DNA of 34,415 nt from Candidatus Sungiibacteriota bacterium (lineage in GTDB: Bacteria > Patescibacteriota > Minisyncoccia > Sungbacterales > HO2-52-23): assembly GCA_016186095.1 (NCBI GenBank), contig JACPMG010000025.1, forward strand, positions 1-34,415. Reading direction: 5' to 3'. The first letter of the stretch is position 1. Each line of letters opens with the position of its first letter. A program made the translations under genes and the position numbers. This document shows, piece after piece, positions 21,156 through 28,442 of this stretch. The notes below the pieces were generated by a model. That model did no database searches. It saw nothing but the letters and a program-made list of their open reading frames with translations, and was not told the DNA's origin.

Positions 21156-21225
21156 CTACGAAATACGAAATAGTACGAATATACGAAACCGTTTTCGTAC
21201 TTTCGTAGGTTTTCGTATTTCGTAG
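21156..21225. repeat. TACGAAA hairpin element, copy C
   Basis: CTACGAAATACGAAA to TTTCGTATTTCGTAG, the most regular of three copies. It ends 5 nt before ATG 21231. Confidence 0.85.
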
Positions 21226-21230
21226 CCAAA

Positions 21231-22121
21231 ATGGTGCCTGATCAGCTTCAAAACTCCATACCCTCACCAGTACCCGAATTACCAACCGCATCCGCTTCTG
21301 CCCACAAGCCCGCTATTCGGACCATGAAATCCGATATCGAGGAGATGTTCAAGTCCTCCAGGCCTTCGTTTATAAAAATCGTAAGCCGGGAGACTGAACG
21401 CGGGCCAATACGCCAAGAAAAAATTGATTTTAGAAAATATTATTACGCGGCGGCCGGCCTTATAGCCATAGTCCTCGCCGGCATAACAGGCTACTGGCTT
21501 CTCTCGCAGGAAGAGGTGCTGGAAACGCCGGCAAAACTCATCCCGCCCGCGCCGTTTTTTGCCACGGAGACCTCGCGTACCATCAGCATAAAAATGCAGG
21601 ATCGCGCGCAGTTCATCCGGCTGATGGAAGACTCCCTGCAGGAGTTCGAACGGGAGGGGACCATGAAGCGTATACTAATCAAGGTCCAGGATGGACCGCA
21701 GGAACGCTTTGCCACTCTCGCTGACTTCCTAACTTTATGGAGGATAACTCCGCCGCCAAACCTGCTTCTGCAAACCGAGCCGCCGTTTATGGTATTCATC
21801 TACTACGGCCGGAGCGGCTCAAGAATTGGTCTTGCGACAAGGGCACGCGACCTAGATAGGGTGCTGGGCGAAATGCTTCTTTGGGAGCCCTCGCTGCTGC
21901 GTGATTTCCAACAGCTTTTTTTCGGCGAACGCCCGGAGACTATTCTCTCGCTTTTCGAAGACCGAACGTACCGCAATATAGACTGGAGGTATCTAAAACT
22001 TTCGCCGGATAAAGATTTTGGACTGGGCCATACCCTTTTTCCTGCCCGCAGTCTGTTAGTGATAGCCACGGGCAAAGATGCGCTGGAAACGGCGATTAAC
22101 AGATTGTTTGAGGCAAAATAA
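21231..22121 (+). CDS. Single-pass membrane protein of unknown function
   Basis: 296 aa. Not recognised. The N-terminal 65 residues are Pro/Ser/Ala-rich and cytoplasmic, followed by one strong transmembrane helix at about residues 71-91 (YYYAAAGLIAIVLAGITGYWLL). The C-terminal 200 residues should be outside. They form a mixed alpha/beta domain with SRTISIKMQDRAQFIRLM, MVFIYYGRSGSRIGLATRA, and a final ARSLLVIATGKDALETAINRLF helix. That last part reads like a repeated beta-alpha unit around a periplasmic-type domain. It follows pnp but is separated by repeat copy C, which supplies its whole 5' region. Confidence 0.65.
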   Translation: MVPDQLQNSIPSPVPELPTASASAHKPAIRTMKSDIEEMFKSSRPSFIKIVSRETERGPIRQEKIDFRKYYYAAAGLIAIVLAGITGYWLLSQEEVLETPAKLIPPAPFFATETSRTISIKMQDRAQFIRLMEDSLQEFEREGTMKRILIKVQDGPQERFATLADFLTLWRITPPPNLLLQTEPPFMVFIYYGRSGSRIGLATRARDLDRVLGEMLLWEPSLLRDFQQLFFGERPETILSLFEDRTYRNIDWRYLKLSPDKDFGLGHTLFPARSLLVIATGKDALETAINRLFEAK

Positions 22122-22346
22122 TAGCTCACCGACGCGGCTACCTCGCCCATATGTCTTCTCGACACGCTCGTTTTGTCCAGCGACAAAACTTCGCTAATAG
22201 TCGGGTGCGGTTATCCCGCTTATAGCGGGAACCATGCTAACCGCATCCTCCATTGTCTCGAAAACATATTGGCTCGACCGCATCTAGGCTCGCGATAACG
22301 CTTTCGTATGGTAACGCCTTTGGCGCGCCAAAAAATTAAAATACTT
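22122..22346. other. Structured non-coding interval
   Basis: No gene seen. Contains TTTTGTC-CAGC-GACAAAA (22171-22188) and a nested structure: outer arms TGCGGTTA (22206-22213) and TAACCGCA (22238-22245) around CCCGCT-TAT-AGCGGG. Shares words with 18656-18750. Could be a processed 3' end, a small RNA or repeat debris. Confidence 0.45.
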
Positions 22347-22375
22347 TTGACATTTATAGCGCTTATCGCTACATT
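22347..22375 (+). promoter_or_regulatory. dksA/traR promoter, leaderless
   Basis: Consensus TTGACA (22347-22352), 17-nt spacer, TACATT (22370-22375). The predicted start, about 22382-22383, is 1-2 nt before ATG 22384. Confidence 0.75.
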
Positions 22376-22383
22376 TAACCCTA

Positions 22384-22755
22384 ATGGAACAGGCCTTTCT
22401 CGAAGAACTCAGGCATGCCCTGGAACAGGAACGCGACAAGCTCGCGGCTGAATTAAAATCTTTTGCCAGGCCGGACCCGAAAATGGCCGGGGATTGGGAT
22501 TCGCAGATGCCGCAATTTGAACCGGCAGAACACGGGTCGCATTCTTCGCTTGAGGAAGAGGCGGATGAAGTAGAAGAATACGAGACCAGACTGGCCACCG
22601 AACACAGCCTAGAGAGCAGACTTCTGCAAGTTAACCAGGCTCTTACGCGAATGAATGCGGGCACGTACGGAAAATGCGCGAAATGCGGGAAGGAAATATC
22701 TCCGGAGCGACTTCGGGCAAATCCGGCCGCGGAGTTTGATATGGAGCACAGTTAA
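22384..22755 (+). CDS. TraR/DksA family protein with a Cys2-Asp-His zinc site
   Basis: 123 aa. DksA-type proteins enter the RNA polymerase secondary channel and tune transcription with ppGpp. A long coiled-coil hairpin (about residues 3-30 and 55-90) leads to YGKCAKCGKEISPERLRANP, the family signature. C98 and C101 are the first zinc pair. Seventeen residues later, where the second CxxC belongs, the sequence reads D119-M-E-H122, then one Ser and the stop. The spacing is exactly that of E. coli DksA (C114-x2-C117-x17-C135-x2-C138), so Asp and His replace the two Cys. The C-terminal helix after the zinc site is missing. No Shine-Dalgarno site; leaderless. Confidence 0.85.
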   Translation: MEQAFLEELRHALEQERDKLAAELKSFARPDPKMAGDWDSQMPQFEPAEHGSHSSLEEEADEVEEYETRLATEHSLESRLLQVNQALTRMNAGTYGKCAKCGKEISPERLRANPAAEFDMEHS

Positions 22756-22757
22756 TA

Positions 22758-22849
22758 AATTTCTAATTCCTAATGTCTAATTTCTAATGAATTGTGGTAT
22801 TGAAATACTTTATCCATTAGATATTAGAAATTAGTCATTGGGCATTTCG
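22758..22849. repeat. TTTCTAA heptad hairpin between dksA and yifB
   Basis: Left arm, five 7-nt units: AATTTCT, AATTCCT, AATGTCT, AATTTCT, AATGAAT (22758-22792). Right arm: CATTAGA, TATTAGA, AATTAGT, CATTGGG, CATTTCG (22815-22849). The arms pair, including a 12-bp perfect match (22777-22788 with 22823-22834). It ends 3 nt before ATG 22853. Confidence 0.85.
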
Positions 22850-22852
22850 TTT

Positions 22853-24373
22853 ATGTCCGTAACTATTTATTCCGCCCAAGTCGTGGGACTTGATGCGCAG
22901 CCGATTTCCGTAGAAGTTGATATTGCCCCCGGACTTCATATTTTCTCAATTGTAGGACTTGCCGATAAAGAGGTGCAGGAATCGCGGGAAAGAATCGGGG
23001 CCGCCATCAAAAACTTGGGCGCGCTCGCTCCGCACAAAAAAAGTCAGCGCGTAATCGTAAATCTTGCGCCGGCCGACATTAAAAAAGAGGGGCCGGCTTT
23101 TGATTTGCCTATCGCCTTAGGATATCTTCTGGCCTCCGGACAAATTTCCTTTGATTCTCGCCGCACTCTCTTCCTCGGGGAGCTCGGCCTTGACGGCAAT
23201 TTAAGAAAAACCGCCGGCGCGCTACCCATAGCTTTAGCGGCCCGGCTCGCCGGATTCGAGCGGCTTGTCCTGCCCGAAGGCAACGGGGCGGAGACGGCTA
23301 TGCTGGACGGCCTGAAGATCATTGAGGTTAAGAGTCTGGCGGATGTAGTGGAATACCTTTCTGGAAGAAAAGATATTCAGCCGCTGGCCAGAGTGGCCGT
23401 TGAAAATCTGGCGCAGGACTATCCCGTAGACTTCAAAGACATCCGAGGACAGGAGAAAGCCAAGCGGGCTATGGAGATCGCGGCCGCGGGCGGACATAAT
23501 TGCCTGATGTCCGGACCTCCGGGCGCGGGAAAAACTATCTTGGCTTCTGCCCTGCCCTCTATCCTCCCGCCGCTTTCTTTTGAAGAGGCGCTGGAAGTTA
23601 CCAAAATTTATAGCGTAGCCGGGGCGCTTGATCACGGCCAGCCATTTATTCAACACCGGCCTTTTCGCAATCCGCATCATACGTCTTCGCATACGGCCGT
23701 TATAGGCGGCGGATCATATCCGCGTCCTGGCGAGGCTACGCTGGCACACAGGGGGGTGCTTTTTCTGGACGAATTTCCCGAGTTTGACCGCCGGGTGATT
23801 GAATCTCTGCGCCAGCCGCTGGAGGCGCGCGCCATAACCGTAGCCCGAACTCACGGAGTACAAACCTTTCCTGCGCACTTCATGCTGATTGCGGCCATGA
23901 ACCCCTGCCCCTGCGGAAATTTTGGCAATCCGACCAAGGATTGCGTCTGCTCCGCGGGCGCGGTTTCCAAATACACCAAAAAAATATCCGGGCCGATGCT
24001 GGACCGAATAGACCTTCACACCGAATTGCCGGCAGTGGAGTACGAAAAACTGGTTGGAGGGGAAGCGGAGTCCTCGGCCCAAATACGCGAGCGGGTCATA
24101 CTTGCCCGCAACGCGCAAGAGAGGCGGTTTAGAAATCTTCCGGTCAGGGTAAATGCCGAGATGGGACTAAAAGAAATAAAAAAATTCATTCCGGTTGCCG
24201 ACTCGCTCCGCCAAGTATTAAAATCCGCGCATGAGCGTCACCATCTTTCCGCTCGCGCCTATCATCGGCTGCTCAAAGTATCGCGGACCATTGCCGATCT
24301 TGAAGGATCAGCGGATATCCGGCCGGATCACGTGGCCGAGGCCCTGCAATATCGGCCTAAAGTTGAAACATAA
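22853..24373 (+). CDS. YifB family Mg-chelatase-like AAA+ ATPase (ComM-type)
   Basis: 506 aa. The N-terminal Lon-like domain (IYSAQVVGLDAQPISVEVDI, GLADKEVQESRERIGAAIKN) is followed by a ChlI-type ATPase core: Walker A MSGPPGAGKT near residue 220, Walker B GVLFLDEFPEF near residue 300, an FRNPHHTSSH segment, and a C-terminal ARAYHRLLKVSRTIADLEGS lid. A CPCGNFGNPTKDCVCS cluster of four Cys could bind zinc. ComM is a branch-migrating helicase in natural transformation, so DNA uptake is possible. The track start (TTG 22838) lies in repeat DNA; ATG 22853 gives the standard MSVTIYSAQV start. Confidence 0.92.
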   Translation: MSVTIYSAQVVGLDAQPISVEVDIAPGLHIFSIVGLADKEVQESRERIGAAIKNLGALAPHKKSQRVIVNLAPADIKKEGPAFDLPIALGYLLASGQISFDSRRTLFLGELGLDGNLRKTAGALPIALAARLAGFERLVLPEGNGAETAMLDGLKIIEVKSLADVVEYLSGRKDIQPLARVAVENLAQDYPVDFKDIRGQEKAKRAMEIAAAGGHNCLMSGPPGAGKTILASALPSILPPLSFEEALEVTKIYSVAGALDHGQPFIQHRPFRNPHHTSSHTAVIGGGSYPRPGEATLAHRGVLFLDEFPEFDRRVIESLRQPLEARAITVARTHGVQTFPAHFMLIAAMNPCPCGNFGNPTKDCVCSAGAVSKYTKKISGPMLDRIDLHTELPAVEYEKLVGGEAESSAQIRERVILARNAQERRFRNLPVRVNAEMGLKEIKKFIPVADSLRQVLKSAHERHHLSARAYHRLLKVSRTIADLEGSADIRPDHVAEALQYRPKVET

Positions 24374-24386
24374 AGACAAATATCGG

Positions 24387-25574
24387 TTACTCTCTTGTTT
24401 CAAAATGAACATGACAGCCGGTAGAGTTGCCCGTTGATCCCATAGTGGCAACCTGGCTGCCCTGGGCCACCTCCTGCCCGACGGTGGCCAGAATAGAACC
24501 AAGGTGGGCAAGGAGAACGGTCCCTCTTTGATGAGAAATAGCCACATACCATCCATAGCCGCCGTTCCAGCCGTAGGAACGGGCGATGATAACCTTGCCC
24601 GCGACCGGGGACAGAATAGGCGCGCCGCAGTAACTTGCCAGATCAATTCCACTTTTCTTGTATCCGTGCGGCCCTTGAGTTTGTCTTCCGTTAATAACAG
24701 GTTTCATATAGTATCCCGGAGGGGCGGCCGGAAGAGCCACCGTTCTTGACGATTGGCCGGAAAGCGTAGCGGGAGGCGCCGCCATCTCCCCGTCGGGAAT
24801 GATCAGCATCATGCCCGGCTTAATCAACTCATCTATGCCCAAGCCGTTAAAAATTCTTATTTCGTTCTCGTCTCCCTTGAATTTTTTGGCGATAGACGCA
24901 ATGGTGTCACCCCTTTTCACTTCCACCTGAACGCCAGGCACCGGAAGCACGATAATCTCGTCATCAACTTTAATTAAATTCGGATTGCGTATATTATTGG
25001 CCCAAAGCAGAGTATTAAGAGGAAGACCAAATTTCTCCGCAATGCCTCCGGGCGTGTCTCCCTCCCGCACCGTATAAATCAAAATTTGATTGTTGACGGA
25101 AACCGGCAAAGTACCGGCAGGATTTCTCGGCGCCACCAAAGCGCTGTCTCCGGTCACCGAAAGCGCCGAGACAACCTCATCCGGTCCGCCCACACCGATA
25201 GCCTGCGAGGACTTAACCTGACTACCCAAAAGCGGCATGGCAATGGCCGCGGCCGATGACTCTGATGATATCTCTTTATCTTGAGTAAGAAACTTCCAAA
25301 AATCCGAGAAAAAACCCGCGTGGGCCTCACTCGGAATTGCTAAAAATAAGACATTGGTTATAGAAAAAGCCGCAAAAAGAAGTTGCCCTTTTTTAAAAAA
25401 GGTCTTAGGTAAGACATATTTTGCAGATCCGCCCTTAGGCGACCCGCTGTTTGATTTAGTGCTGATAGATTTTATGGCTAACCTAAGCGATTTCTTCCAA
25501 AACGGCGGGCCAGAACCTACTTCCTTCCCCAAATAAAAACAGCGAATATCGCTACGCCCTAAGATTACCCCCAT
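24387..25574 (-). CDS. Exported LysM / M23 metallopeptidase
   Basis: 395 aa as listed. A hydrophobic export segment (about residues 64-87, QLLFAAFSITNVLFLAIPSEAHA) is followed by two LysM peptidoglycan-binding modules (IYTVREGDTPGGIAEKFGL and VEVKRGDTIASIAKKF) and a C-terminal M23 domain (GYKKSGIDLA, GYGWYVAISH, LAHLGSI, CHVHFE), the zinc site of LytM-type endopeptidases. The protein stops right after HVHFETRE, about 10-20 residues earlier than usual. It probably remodels cell wall. Start uncertain: a TTGACC-17-TAATCT promoter (25590-25562) lies across the first codons, so the real start may be a TTG about 18 codons in. Confidence 0.88.
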   Translation of the reverse strand: MGVILGRSDIRCFYLGKEVGSGPPFWKKSLRLAIKSISTKSNSGSPKGGSAKYVLPKTFFKKGQLLFAAFSITNVLFLAIPSEAHAGFFSDFWKFLTQDKEISSESSAAAIAMPLLGSQVKSSQAIGVGGPDEVVSALSVTGDSALVAPRNPAGTLPVSVNNQILIYTVREGDTPGGIAEKFGLPLNTLLWANNIRNPNLIKVDDEIIVLPVPGVQVEVKRGDTIASIAKKFKGDENEIRIFNGLGIDELIKPGMMLIIPDGEMAAPPATLSGQSSRTVALPAAPPGYYMKPVINGRQTQGPHGYKKSGIDLASYCGAPILSPVAGKVIIARSYGWNGGYGWYVAISHQRGTVLLAHLGSILATVGQEVAQGSQVATMGSTGNSTGCHVHFETRE

Positions 25575-25590
25575 TAAAGCGCCGGGTCAA
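25562..25590 (-). promoter_or_regulatory. Promoter overlapping the annotated 5' end of the LysM-M23 gene
   Basis: Minus strand TTGACC (25590-25585), 17-nt spacer, TAATCT (25567-25562). If used, transcription begins near 25555, inside the listed ORF. Confidence 0.4.
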
Positions 25591-25611
25591 GCAGTGTTTT
25601 CCACACCCTAA

Positions 25612-25656
25612 ATCTTGCCAGTACGGCAAGATCGGGCGACATTACTTTGTAATGTC
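25612..25656. other. Two adjacent hairpins between divergent genes
   Basis: ATCTTGCC-AGTAC-GGCAAGAT (25612-25632) and GACATTA-CTTTG-TAATGTC (25638-25656). They lie between the LysM-M23 promoter and the helicase gene. No T-run follows; an operator or repeat origin is possible. Confidence 0.5.
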
Positions 25657-25687
25657 TAGCCCTAAGAAGCGGTAAAAACGGCATTTT

Positions 25688-27580
25688 ATGCAAGACCTAC
25701 TCAAAGATCTAAACCCTAGGCAAAAAGAGGCGGTCCTAGCCACCGAAGGGCCGGTTTTGATATTGGCCGGACCAGGAAGCGGCAAAACTCGGGTGCTAAC
25801 CCATAGGATCGCCTATCTTATCCAAAAAGGCGTGCCTGCGGAAAATATACTAGCGGTTACTTTCACTAACAAAGCCTCCGAGGAGATGAGGACGCGCATC
25901 GGCGCATTAACCAGTAACCAGTTACTAGTAACTAGTTTTATCGGCACCTTTCATTCTCTAGCCGCAAGAATTCTACGCTCCTACGCCCAAAAAATCGGCT
26001 ATTTGAAAAACTTCACCATTTTTGACGAGGACGACTCACTGGCCCTTATGAAAGAAGTAATGAAAGAGGTTGAGATAAATCCCAAGCAATTCCCGGCCGG
26101 AATGATAGCCAATATAATATCCGGACTGAAAAACGAGCTTATTGCCCCGGAGCTTTACGCCGCAAACACGGGTCTTGCTGATATGCTCCCCCGAACAGTC
26201 CATAAAATATATGACGAATACCAAAAACGCCTCCGGGATTCTAATGCCATGGATTTTGACGATCTTCTTATGAATGTCTGCCTGCTTTTTGAGGCTCACC
26301 CGGATATTCTCCGCTCGTTCCAAGACCGCTTCCGCTATATAAATGTGGACGAGTGGCAAGATACTAACCGCGCCCAATACATCCTCGTCTCGCGCTTGGC
26401 GGCAAAATACCGCAACGTGGCCGTGGTAGGGGATGATGCGCAGGCAATTTACGGATGGCGTGGGGCAGACTTTCGCAACGTAATTGGTTTTGAAAAGGAC
26501 TGGCCCGATACCAAAGTAATCGTGCTTGATCAAAACTATAGATCAACCCAAGTTATACTGGACGCCGCCCGGGAAATCATCTCCCGCAACCAGCTCCAAA
26601 AGGAAAAACGGCTGTGGACGGAGAAAAAATATGGCGAGCCCATATCCCTCACGGTGGCGGAAGATGAGCGGACTGAGGCGGGATTTGTCCTCTCCTCCCT
26701 GCAGGAATTCCTCCGGCAAGGATACAAACCAAAAGACATGGCAATACTCTATCGGACAAACGCGCAGTCGCGCGCCCTGGAAGAGACGCTTCTTGAAAAC
26801 AATTTCCCTTACAAAATTGTCGGGGGAATAAAATTCTACCAGCGAAAAGAGGTAAAAGATATTCTGGCCTACATACGACTCCTGCTAAATCCCAAGGACC
26901 TAATTAGCCTTAAAAGGGTTATCAACGTGCCGGCGCGGGGCATAGGAAAAATGGCGCTTCTGGCTTATCTTAGTGGAAGCAAAGATAAGAAGTTTTCGCC
27001 GCAGCTTGAGGAGTTTGGCAGACTCACGGAAGAATTGAAAACGAAAATACGCGCGCAAAAAGCAACTTTTTTTATCAAAGGGCTTCTTAAAACCGTGCGC
27101 TACAAGGAATATCTTGACGATCTCGCAACCAATGCGGATGAACGATGGGAAAACGTGGAAGAGGTGGTCAATCTTGCCAAAAAATATGACGCCCTTGATC
27201 CGCCCGTCGGACTTGAGAAAATGCTTGAAGACGTAACGCTGATGTCCGATACGGATGACGTAGAGGAGGAAAAAAATGTAGTAAATTTAATGACCCTGCA
27301 CGCGGCCAAGGGACTGGAGTTCCCCATTGTTTTTATAGTGGGAATGGAAGAGGGCGTTTTCCCGCACTCCCGCTCCCTTTTCAATCCGCAGGAACTTGAA
27401 GAAGAGCGGCGGCTCTGTTATGTGGGTATCACGCGCGCGAAGGAAAAAGTTTGCCTTTCTTTCGCGCTCCGGCGCACGCGCTTCGGATCAATAGAGGCCA
27501 ACCCGCCGTCTCGCTTTCTTTCCGAAATACCGGAGCATCTGCTGGAGACATCCGAAAGTATGCCCCTAATTGAGCTCTAA
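25688..27580 (+). CDS. UvrD/PcrA-type superfamily 1A DNA helicase
   Basis: 630 aa. 3'-5' helicase for repair and replication. Motifs: Q motif LNPRQKEAV, motif I AGPGSGKT (residues 27-34), Ia TFTNKASEEM, II VDEWQDT near residue 222 (usually DEYQDT or DEFQDT), III GDDAQAIYGWRGAD, IV LDQNYRST, V LMTLHAAKGLEFP, VI YVGITRAKE. It stops soon after motif VI, so the C-terminal tudor-like domain that PcrA/UvrD use to bind RNA polymerase is missing. A heptad tract (25906-25940) is translated as TSNQLLVTS in the loop before FIGTFHSLAARIL. rsmA starts 2 nt after its stop. Confidence 0.93.
   Translation: MQDLLKDLNPRQKEAVLATEGPVLILAGPGSGKTRVLTHRIAYLIQKGVPAENILAVTFTNKASEEMRTRIGALTSNQLLVTSFIGTFHSLAARILRSYAQKIGYLKNFTIFDEDDSLALMKEVMKEVEINPKQFPAGMIANIISGLKNELIAPELYAANTGLADMLPRTVHKIYDEYQKRLRDSNAMDFDDLLMNVCLLFEAHPDILRSFQDRFRYINVDEWQDTNRAQYILVSRLAAKYRNVAVVGDDAQAIYGWRGADFRNVIGFEKDWPDTKVIVLDQNYRSTQVILDAAREIISRNQLQKEKRLWTEKKYGEPISLTVAEDERTEAGFVLSSLQEFLRQGYKPKDMAILYRTNAQSRALEETLLENNFPYKIVGGIKFYQRKEVKDILAYIRLLLNPKDLISLKRVINVPARGIGKMALLAYLSGSKDKKFSPQLEEFGRLTEELKTKIRAQKATFFIKGLLKTVRYKEYLDDLATNADERWENVEEVVNLAKKYDALDPPVGLEKMLEDVTLMSDTDDVEEEKNVVNLMTLHAAKGLEFPIVFIVGMEEGVFPHSRSLFNPQELEEERRLCYVGITRAKEKVCLSFALRRTRFGSIEANPPSRFLSEIPEHLLETSESMPLIEL
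25906..25940. repeat. AGTAACC heptad tract inside the helicase gene
   Basis: ATTAACC, AGTAACC, AGTTACT, AGTAACT, AGTTTTA: five 7-nt units. They share 17 identical bases with the tsaD tract at 7061 and encode the same SNQLLVTS. Confidence 0.75.
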
Positions 27581-27582
27581 AT

Positions 27583-28383
27583 ATGCGGCCCAAAAAGTCA
27601 CTAGGACAACATTTTCTGCGCTGCAACTGGGTGGCGTCAACATTGGTGAAGGCGGCAGACTTGAAATACAAAGATACGGTGCTGGAGATCGGTCCGGGCA
27701 CGGGAACTTTGACGCGGGAACTGGCTAAACACGTCGGTCGGGTAATTGCCGTGGAGAAGGACGAGATACTTGCCGAGAATCTCCAGCATTCGCTTGCGAA
27801 CGAGGGGATAAAAAATGTGAAAGTTATAACCGCTGATATTCTTAAACTTCTCGCCACCGAGAATTTTTCCTACAAGCTACAGGCTACAAGCTACAAGCTC
27901 GTAGCAAATATCCCGTATTACCTGACCTCACGCCTCTTGAGATTGCTCTTGGAGGAAGGACCTAGGCCAGAACTCATAGTTCTAACAATCCAGAAAGAGG
28001 TGGCTCAAAGAATCGTGGCCCGACCACCCGAGATGAACCTATTGGCGCTATCGGTACAGACGTTCGGAAGGCCGGAAGTTATAAAAGCCGTGCCGGCAAG
28101 CTGTTTTTGGCCTAAACCAAAAGTTGATTCGGCCATTATTAAGATATCCGAAATTTCCGATGGGTTTTTCCAAAAAAATAGCGTAGATAAAAAACTTTTT
28201 TTTGAAATAACGCGCCGCGCCTTCTCACAAAAAAGAAAAATGCTTGCTTCCTCATTGCGGCCTTATTTTAGTCAACACTCGGTGTTGACTAAAATTGGCT
28301 TGCCGGAAAAGGCGCGGCCGCAAGAATTGAGCCCGCAGCAGTGGGCAAAAATTGTATTTACTATAGAGGCAAAACCTCTATAG
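27583..28383 (+). CDS. rsmA: 16S rRNA dimethyladenosine transferase RsmA (KsgA)
   Basis: 266 aa. Dimethylates A1518 and A1519 at the 3' end of 16S rRNA. Motifs: KKSLGQHFL at the N-terminus, VLEIGPGTGTLT (SAM motif I) near residue 35, VIAVEKD, LVANIPYYLTS (the NIPYY catalytic motif IV) near residue 107, and a C-terminal domain with FWPKPKVDS and RRAFSQKRKML. A TACAAGC heptad tract (27871-27898), translated as YKLQATSYKL, fills the loop just before NIPYY where other RsmA have FDL..-type sequence. It starts 2 nt after the helicase stop with no Shine-Dalgarno site, so coupling is likely. Confidence 0.95.
   Translation: MRPKKSLGQHFLRCNWVASTLVKAADLKYKDTVLEIGPGTGTLTRELAKHVGRVIAVEKDEILAENLQHSLANEGIKNVKVITADILKLLATENFSYKLQATSYKLVANIPYYLTSRLLRLLLEEGPRPELIVLTIQKEVAQRIVARPPEMNLLALSVQTFGRPEVIKAVPASCFWPKPKVDSAIIKISEISDGFFQKNSVDKKLFFEITRRAFSQKRKMLASSLRPYFSQHSVLTKIGLPEKARPQELSPQQWAKIVFTIEAKPL
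27871..27898. repeat. TACAAGC heptad tract inside rsmA
   Basis: TACAAGC, TACAGGC, TACAAGC, TACAAGC: four 7-nt units, in frame. Confidence 0.75.
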
Positions 28384-28427
28384 TCTTGGTTATCCACAGG
28401 CAACTCGAAAATCAAAAAACCCCAACG

Positions 28428-28436
28428 TGGTATAAT
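28428..28436 (+). promoter_or_regulatory. Extended -10 promoter, leaderless GTG start
   Basis: TGG then TATAAT (28431-28436), an exact TGnTATAAT. The predicted start, about 28443, is the GTG itself. Confidence 0.7.
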
Positions 28437-28442
28437 AACTAG

